Below are positions 58,079 to 64,000 of a DNA stretch of 64,000 nt, piece by piece. Each line of letters begins with the position of its first letter. Position 1 is the stretch's first letter. The stretch is from Isoetes taiwanensis (taxonomy: Eukaryota; Streptophyta; Lycopodiopsida; Isoetales; Isoetaceae), in the NCBI GenBank assembly GCA_021234155.1, contig JAJEKV010000058.1:4786600-4850599 (forward strand), given 5' to 3'. The position numbers and the translations under genes are program-made. Under the pieces are notes generated by a model. It ran no database searches, was not told the origin of the DNA, and saw only the letters and a program-made list of their open reading frames with translations.

Positions 58079-58939
58079 TGGATGAGGGGCGGGATGCAGA
58101 GAAAGAGAAGGAATGAAAACTGGAAAAAAAAACCGGGCGTACAAACAAAACTGAAAAAGGGGAGTGTGAGGAAAAAGAAAAGGGGGGAAAGTGAATAAAT
58201 TAGGCGGAAAGTTTTCAAGAAAATTATGGGCGCGGACGAAGAAGAGAAAACAAGCGACGGAAGAAAAAAACGCTAAAATGCGACAGAAGCTCCGTGAAGA
58301 AAAAACTCCCAAAATTAAGACATATTCTTAAAATTATTGGATGATGGTTCAAGGGTTTTGTATGCATGGAAGATTCCAGAAATGTACCTATGGGAAATTG
58401 GATGTTGGTTTAGCCTATGACCCATTAATGGTCTTAATGCAAAACTTGAATGGCGTTACTGCAACAGAAACAAAAATTTGTTGACCCAATACTTCCCAGA
58501 AACATAAACACCATTTCTGGCAAGAACAAGTAAAAAAGGCCTAATAATCATACTATCATAGCTCAAGAAGAATATAAATACTACCTAAGATGTTTTCTTC
58601 AGCAGCTGGCTTAGACGTAGATTCCTAATTTAATTCATCACAGATAAGCATTGGTCTGATCAAGGATACTATAGTTGCTACATTATGATTTATAAACGAG
58701 TTTTCATCTTCATGTTCCTTGAATGAAGCTTGCAGTTTAGACCTACATTATTGTAATTTAGTACTAAATTCCTATATCTTTCGAACTCCTTTGTTGGCAT
58801 TGTTGATTGATTGATTGATCTTTACTTGCATTTTGGCAGCTTTACTCGCATTCTAGTATCGATTCTGCCTTTTACCATGCATTCGATCTGATCTTACTGC
58901 ATCTATGGATTCTTTACTTGCAATCAGACACCAGAATTG

Positions 58940-59110
58940 CACCCAACGTGACATTCACGTTTCAAGAATGAAATTTTTGTTGGCATTCTTATGTGTCAAT
59001 AGTGTCACCATGTCATTCTTATGCGTAAACCGTGCCTAACGGCATTGGCACTATTTCACACATAAGAATGCCAACAAAAATGTCATTCTTGTATAAGAAA
59101 GCCAACATGG
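58940..59110. mobile_element. Foldback MITE, arm 2 copy
   Basis: Inverted arms TTTTTGTTGGCATTCTTATG (58975 on) and its complement (to 59080), inside outer arms CAAGAATGA / TCATTCTTG. Counterpart of 19451-19618. Confidence 0.75.
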
Positions 59111-60322
59111 AAAAAAAAACACAAATGGAATCAACGGACCCAATGGTTGGCTTTGGGATCGAGCCAACATCTGACGTATATAGGAATGTTTAGGTGGATG
59201 CGGCATTCCGCCTAGAAAATTTTTCGGCTGACTGCGACACCTAAACATTCGCGGTAACGGAAATTTGGGGGCATTTTTAAATTACGTCACCATTTCATCA
59301 AGCGCCATTTTTCTCTCGGGCCGAAGAGCTCGGCTATGGCGTCGACATGGCGCCAGGGCTCTAGGCGTCTCCGACCGCTTGTTCTTGCCCTTTTTCTCGA
59401 GGGTCAGGTGCGATCTATCTTTTTGATCCCATTTTCAAGCAGAGCGCCTACGATTTTCTAAACTTGTGGAGGATCTTTAGTTTATTATGTCTTTTCTGTC
59501 ATCTTTCGAGCTTCTTGGAGTTTCTTGGAAGAGTTTCTTGCTGTGGACGTCTTTCTTAGAGTTTTTCCGTGGTAATAAGCTGGGCGTAAGAGTTTCTTCT
59601 TTGTGGACGTCTTTCTTAGAGTTTTTCCTGTGGGCGGCAGGGGCGAGGGGTTGTGGTCGGAAGCGTGTTCTTGATGTCTTTGTGGATGAGTTGTCGAAGT
59701 TTTTCGTGGATCTTTCTTTTAAGCCGTTTTTTTCCGCGAGGGGATGATGGCCGAAGCGGTGGTTGTCATAATGAAGCACCCGTGGCTTCGAGGAATGAAG
59801 CAAGGGGCTAAGTGAGGGGCGGGAATGAAGCGGCGGGGAGCGGGGCTTTTGGTGGCTAGAAGCAAGTTCTTGATTCATGTATTTGTCTACCGAGTTTTTC
59901 AGCAATATCCACATCTTCAACAATTTCAAATAAGCAGGGCATTTCAGAGATCAGAAAATCGGTAGATGGAAAACAAAGGCAGATTAAACAAGTGCATGGT
60001 GGTCAAGATGAGGGAAAAAATAGGGGAAGTGGAAGTGCTCAAATCCTTATACTGGAACGCCAGTTTGGGCCATTCTTTCTCTTGTTCTGTCGTGGTACAT
60101 TTACCCTGTTCTTCAACCGGTGCTTCCAGATTTTTTAACAAAAACGTGTTGATTATGCTGCTAAATTTTTTGTTGAATGTACTGTTTCTGCTATCTTCAA
60201 TGAATCTGAACAATGTTTCTGCTATGAATTTGATTTTGGATGTATTGTTTCTGCTATCTTCGACGTATCTGAACAATCTAAGAGTTCAATAACATGGGAT
60301 TGAAATGACAGAAAACATACCT

Positions 60323-60343
60323 CCAAGAATCAGTGATTCTTGG
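60323..60343. promoter_or_regulatory. 21-bp perfect palindrome upstream of kinase copy 2
   Basis: CCAAGAATCA, a central G, then TGATTCTTGG. A decayed second version follows near 60352-60374. Confidence 0.6.
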
Positions 60344-60383
60344 AAAATGGCCTGCAAGAATCGTTGATTCTGGGAAAGAATCA

Positions 60384-60397
60384 GTGCCACGTGGCAC
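60384..60397. promoter_or_regulatory. G-box palindrome GTGCCACGTGGCAC
   Basis: A perfect 14-bp palindrome with the G-box core CACGTG, 187 bp upstream of the kinase start codon. It lies in the insertion, so kinase copy 1 lacks it. G-boxes bind bZIP/bHLH factors in plants; a role here is inferred. Confidence 0.55.
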
Positions 60398-60515
60398 ACA
60401 GAGATTGGCGGATGGGGCAGAAAATGCCCCACCCAAATTTTACGGACAACAGAAAAGGGCCCAAAAGAAAAATAATGTTTAGCAAATGCAGAGGGCGCGT
60501 CAATAAAGTGTGAGG

Positions 60516-60523
60516 TATAAAAG
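60516..60523 (+). promoter_or_regulatory. TATA box of kinase copy 2
   Basis: TATAAAAG, 60 bp before the start codon, conserved with copy 1. Confidence 0.6.
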
Positions 60524-60583
60524 TGTCTTTTTCGGCATTTATTACACAAACACAATTCAGATTTCAGAGACGGAGAAGACAGA

Positions 60584-61648
60584 ATGAAGACAGAGATGCA
60601 GGAGCCGGAAGAACAGCTTCTCAATCACAGGTATTGGGCTTCATATCCCAATCTTTTGCAGCGCTATGATCTGCTCAAAGAGATCGGCCATGGTGGCTAC
60701 GCTACGGTTTTTCTTTGCCGGAGTAATAAACGAAGCAGCAACATACAATTTGCTTGCAAGTCCATCTCCACAGCTTCTGCAGAATACGCAGACCTCATCA
60801 AAGAGATGGAAATCATGAAGCAATTAAGCTTATCCTCTGCCCCTGGCGTAGTCCATCTTCACGAGGTAATCCAAGACCACGGATTCTGGCACTTCATCAT
60901 GGATCTGTGCCAATGCAACTTGACTGAATTGATCCAGCAAAGAGGTAATCTGTCCGAAATTGAAGCAGCTCTTCTTATTCGCAATCTTGCACTAGCTATC
61001 AGAAATCTTCACAACAATAATATTATTCATCGGGATCTAAAACCCGCCAACATTTTAGTTCCTTCAGCATCAAAACCCTATGATATTAGGGTTTCAGATT
61101 TTGGCCTATCAGCTCGGTTTTCAGGATCCGATGCTCCGAATTTTAAACAGAAAGTCGGAACTCCAAGATATTTCGCACCTGAACTTGTGCAGAGAAATTA
61201 CTCCAAGGAGATTGACATATGGGGTTTAGGTTTGATACTGTATCAAGTGCTTACTGGGTTGTATCCTTTTTCAAGTTTGAAGCCCTCAGAAATTGAAGAA
61301 AGAATGCTTTGTGGAGAGGATTTGGCAGGGTCACATTTGAATTGGCCAGTTGGGTTGGTGTCAGAGGAAGCAAAGGGCATTGTATTGGCTATGTTGCAGC
61401 CTGATCCGGAAAAACGAATTTCTTTGCAGCAGATTTTATCACACCCCTGGATCCTTAAACACTATTCGAGCGCACTTGCTCGTGCGAAGCAGAACGTGAT
61501 GAAGAATTTGATGCAGGCTCATCAAAGTTCAAAACGCAAAAGACCCTCCTCTGAAACTGGTGCTTGTATGGTTTCTTCCAAGATCATCAAATTCCAAAGG
61601 ACAAATGGAGTATGGCAAGCTGTGAAACCATGTGCTATTGCTTGCTGA
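60584..61648 (+). CDS. Ser/Thr protein kinase, CDPK/PPCK-like, copy 2
   Basis: 354 residues, single exon, the inverted duplicate of 13320-14384. All kinase motifs are present at the same positions (IGHGGYATV 34-42, K59, HRDLKPAN 149-156, DFG 172-174, APE 198-200). Differences from copy 1 are nine residues: Glu6 to Gln, a Ser to Asn just before the HRD loop, Lys to Asn in VQRNYSKE, and six in the C-terminal tail. The core is therefore conserved and the tail is changing fastest. The proximal promoter is shared, but upstream sequence is replaced by the 59177-60441 insertion, so expression may differ. Confidence 0.92.
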   Translation: MKTEMQEPEEQLLNHRYWASYPNLLQRYDLLKEIGHGGYATVFLCRSNKRSSNIQFACKSISTASAEYADLIKEMEIMKQLSLSSAPGVVHLHEVIQDHGFWHFIMDLCQCNLTELIQQRGNLSEIEAALLIRNLALAIRNLHNNNIIHRDLKPANILVPSASKPYDIRVSDFGLSARFSGSDAPNFKQKVGTPRYFAPELVQRNYSKEIDIWGLGLILYQVLTGLYPFSSLKPSEIEERMLCGEDLAGSHLNWPVGLVSEEAKGIVLAMLQPDPEKRISLQQILSHPWILKHYSSALARAKQNVMKNLMQAHQSSKRKRPSSETGACMVSSKIIKFQRTNGVWQAVKPCAIAC

Positions 61649-62732
61649 TTGGGGTTTAGAAATATATTGTCACACTGTACATATATTTGTACATCAATTT
61701 TGTAAAATACCAACAAGGTATGGATGCTGCATTGTCTTCTCACTTGTTCAAGATTGGGAAACATATTTGTACATAAACATTCATTCATTCAATACAAATT
61801 TTTATATTGGATCATTTCTTGTATCATGTGTTTGACTTACTAACTATGTCTTTAAGGTTTATTTTGATTGTTTTGACATTCCTTTATCATCTATTAATAT
61901 GTTCTATATATACAAGAATTTGTAGTGGCGGCCATCACCACCGCTAATTTGTGGTTTTTAAGTCAATTTATATGCGAAGAGATTTTTGAACCCACATGAG
62001 TAGAGCTTGCATTATGATTAATGTTGTGCAAAGAGAATTGAATCGCATATTTGAGCTCAATATCTTACCACATAGGATGGCTTGTGCATTATTTGCATTA
62101 AGTATACTTCAAATGAACTATAATTTTTATGTTGCCCTTGTCAAAGCCTAAATTACCATTCTTTGCTTAGAAAAAGAAAGTTAATTGTTAGATTACATTT
62201 GAGCATTCAAAAATATTACAAATAGCAAAATAAAATTTCTTCAAAAATTCACAAACTAAATCTTGAAACTTTGAGGTGCAAGGCTAAAATCAAGAGCACA
62301 CATATAGTCACATGATCTTGAATCTTAGCAAAACATTGACTTTCTTTTCTCACTACACAACACTAAAGAAAAATTGGAGGCAATGAGAGATTCCTTAGCC
62401 AGTGCTTGCATGAAACAATTGTGATAGCATCCCCAATTACGATGCTTATCACCAAGTCTGAATGCAAAACATTTATCCAAAGAGTGCATATCCTGAATAC
62501 AATACGCAACATTTATAGACAAAGAGTTCAGAGCAAATTTGGAAGTCTGAATATACAACATTTAGCCAAATTCTAAGAACATTACTTAAAAGAAGCAGAA
62601 TGGTCAATCTGCACAAATCCTAATTTAACAGGAACCACGGTTGGAAAGTATAAAAAAATTGTTGTCCATTGTTAAAATGATAGTGTTTATGAATAATCCC
62701 TAATGTGTAGTCCAAAGTGAATAGTTTTAAGT

Positions 62733-63110
62733 GAAAAGATAAGATAAGATAAGATAAGATAAGATAAGATAAGATGAATTTTTACGTCCACGTGAACCCA
62801 ACGGGTTATGGGACCGCACATGCAAGGGCAACAGCCCATCTAAAACCTGGGGACTAGGCCCCATCACCAAACACAATAACCAAATATTAAAAAGCTACCA
62901 AGGATAAGATAAAATAATGCTAATGCTAGTGGTAAATTTATGCTTCTAAAATTATCTAGACATAGCCAGTCCAAGGATTGGAAGGCCATTGATCTAGAAT
63001 AATTGCTGCGCCTCCCCTGTACACTGCCCATTTCTTTTGCAGGCGGGCTGCCCTCACCTTGCAGAGCTCCTCCTTACGGTTACACAATTGAAGAGGGGAG
63101 AGGTCCTCCA
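62733..63110 (-). mobile_element. LINE 3' end, minus strand
   Basis: Read on the minus strand: possible ORF2 end text (RKEELCKVRAARLQKKWAVY), then a 3' UTR with GGTCCCATAACCCGTTGGG and CACGTGGACGTAAAAA, then a (TCTTA)n tail (plus strand AAGAT repeats, 62736-62775). The block matches the other LINE ends, but the tail unit differs from TATTC. Confidence 0.6.
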
Positions 63111-63119
63111 GTACATAAA

Positions 63120-63585
63120 AATATATGAGGAAGATATATTTAAAATATATCTTCTTCGTGATATATTTAAAATATTTGAGAAGAAGATATTTAAAATGGT
63201 ACTTCCCTAGAAGAAGAAGGCATGGGTCCTATAAACCTACCTAATACATGCAAGACAAAGGTTCGAAAGATCAACTTTTTAAAGCATGGAGATCAAATAT
63301 TTTCAATTTTTGATTCTGTGAGGAGTTGATAAGCAAACAACCCATGACAATATTTACAACCATGATAATATTTACAAAGAAGACAATTTTTGTAGTCTAG
63401 TCTAGTGGAGTAAAAATCTGGAAAGCATGTTTAACGACCACCAGGCTAAAATAGATCTAATGTTTTAACATCCACAGAGTCTTTTTTAGAGAGCATTTTT
63501 TTTTTTAAATTCCATTCGAATAAAATTTGAGTAAGTAAAAAAGATGATCTTCCTAGAGAGGTATAAAGAACGTAATCAACACCAG
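63120..63585. other. No recognisable gene
   Basis: A/T-rich with a small inverted repeat of ATATATTTAAAATAT near 63134-63175. Confidence 0.4.
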
Positions 63586-63588
63586 CAT

Positions 63589-63792
63589 TGATCAGTCTCC
63601 CAGCTTTTGCCTCTAAAATCAGATCTCAACGAAGCATGAGCATCCTGTGCAGATCCAGAGAAAGAATCCGCACCATAGCCAGAAAATCCATGATCCGACC
63701 GAACCACATAATCAAACCCGCCATAGCCACCGCCATGCCTGTAGCCATAGCTGTAAACTTCGCCGAAATGGGCACTTTGCCCATGTAGATGT
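63589..63792 (-). other. Possible terminal exon of a Gly/Tyr-rich protein
   Basis: On the minus strand an open frame reads YGYRHGGGYGGFDYVVRSDH then GFSGYGADSFSGSAQDAHAS and LRSDFRGKSWETDQCW before a stop at about 63589. Gly/Tyr-rich tails of this kind occur in RNA-binding proteins and helicases. The rest would lie beyond the window edge or be lost. No start or splice site is certain. Confidence 0.35.
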
Positions 63793-64000
63793 TGCAGATG
63801 CGATTTATCTTAATTCAAATGATTCATGCTGCTTCATGGTGGAAGTATTTGCTTTGTAGATTCTGTAGATGTAATTTAGCTTCATTTAAATGCTTCATGA
63901 TGATGCTTCATGACAGAAGTGTTTGCTCCTTTATTGCCTACAACACACAAATTTATCAAGACCAAAAAGCATGCACTGCACAGAATCGAAATCACCTGTA

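Larger units (their letters stand above)
56578..58349. mobile_element. Non-autonomous TIR transposon, 4-bp TSD, copy 2
   Basis: 1772 bp, same ends as 49034-50733, flanked by CAAG on both sides (56574-56577 and 58350-58353). It shares the AAATCGCGCC palindromes (near 56618 and 57036-57055) and the purine-rich right end. The middle differs from copy 1 and contains its own tandem repeats (57571-57686 and 57974-58078). Confidence 0.8.
59177..60441. other. Insertion upstream of kinase copy 2
   Basis: Arm 1 reads across this point; ACG flanks both ends here (59174-59176, 60442-60444). The left end holds an inverted repeat GAATGTTTAGGTG...CACCTAAACATTC (59183-59253). The middle has a doubled phrase (GTGGACGTCTTTCTTAGAG at about 59542 and 59605). 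The right end carries palindromes near the kinase. No terminal inverted repeats; origin unknown. Short ORFs inside are not convincing genes. Confidence 0.55.
58668..62187. repeat. Inverted duplication, arm 2
   Basis: Reverse-complement counterpart of arm 1 (12781-20873): 58668-58860 pairs with 20684-20873, 58850-59115 with 19440-19702, 59111-59176 with 14528-14590, and 60442-62187 with 12781-14530. It lacks both arm-1 insertions but has its own at 59177-60441. Confidence 0.85.

Noticed and set aside
59487-59747. 86-codon ORF with repeated LWTSFLEFF
   Set aside because: It arises from a local DNA duplication in the kinase-2 upstream insertion; no motif, signal or homology recognised.

Overview
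The window looks like a repeat-rich nuclear segment of a land plant. The evidence is AT-rich spacers, GT-AG introns, and plant families: a nepenthesin-type aspartic protease, a CDPK/PPCK-like kinase, and fragments of OPT transporter, WAK-type, LRR, PPR and GT47 genes. There are also Ty1/copia, LINE, SINE-like and TIR elements. The long TE nests suggest a large genome (fern, gymnosperm or similar); the species is not identifiable by eye.

Layout. 0-6 kb: a dispersed repeat and unrecognised exon-like pieces. 6.2-7.5 kb: an intact aspartic protease. 7.5-12 kb: mostly unassigned, with a ~120-bp tandem array. 12.0-12.8 kb: a truncated copia 3' end. 12.8-20.9 kb: arm 1 of an inverted duplication. 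It carries an intact kinase plus arm-specific insertions with OPT, parvulin and WAK-like fragments. 23.2-32.5 kb: a TE nest. LINE A is followed by LINE B, which is split by a 964-bp MULE-like element in its reverse transcriptase and by a complete 5.3-kb copia element in its 3' UTR. 32.8-39.8 kb: GT47, LRR and PPR remnants and SINE-like repeats. 41.4-46.2 kb: the most unusual locus (below). 46.2-53.2 kb: an LTR/gag fragment, LINE C, and a repeat containing a 1.7-kb TIR transposon. 54-58.3 kb: a MULE-like element and a second copy of the TIR transposon. 58.7-62.2 kb: arm 2 of the inverted duplication, with the second intact kinase. 62.7-64 kb: a LINE 3' end and a possible gene edge.

The stand-out locus is an intron-bearing, minus-strand gene at 41.4-45.5 kb. 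It encodes a ParB-like domain followed by a bacterial/phage-type beta-class N4/N6 DNA methyltransferase. The palindrome TATAAATTTATA occurs 21 times exactly, plus variants, between 41375 and 45918. The sites fall in this gene's introns, in its divergent promoter/5' region, and over its stop codon, in clusters spaced 21 or 28-32 bp. I saw no exact copy elsewhere. Twelve of them in intron 1 form one ~380-bp near-perfect palindrome. A proline-rich ORF starts 5 bp after the last site on the opposite strand. I infer a selfish or self-regulating ParB-methyltransferase module with its own DNA sites. The copy here has two in-frame stops and about three frameshifts, so it may be decayed, or the assembly may have homopolymer errors.

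All calls were made by reading the sequence; no search was run.
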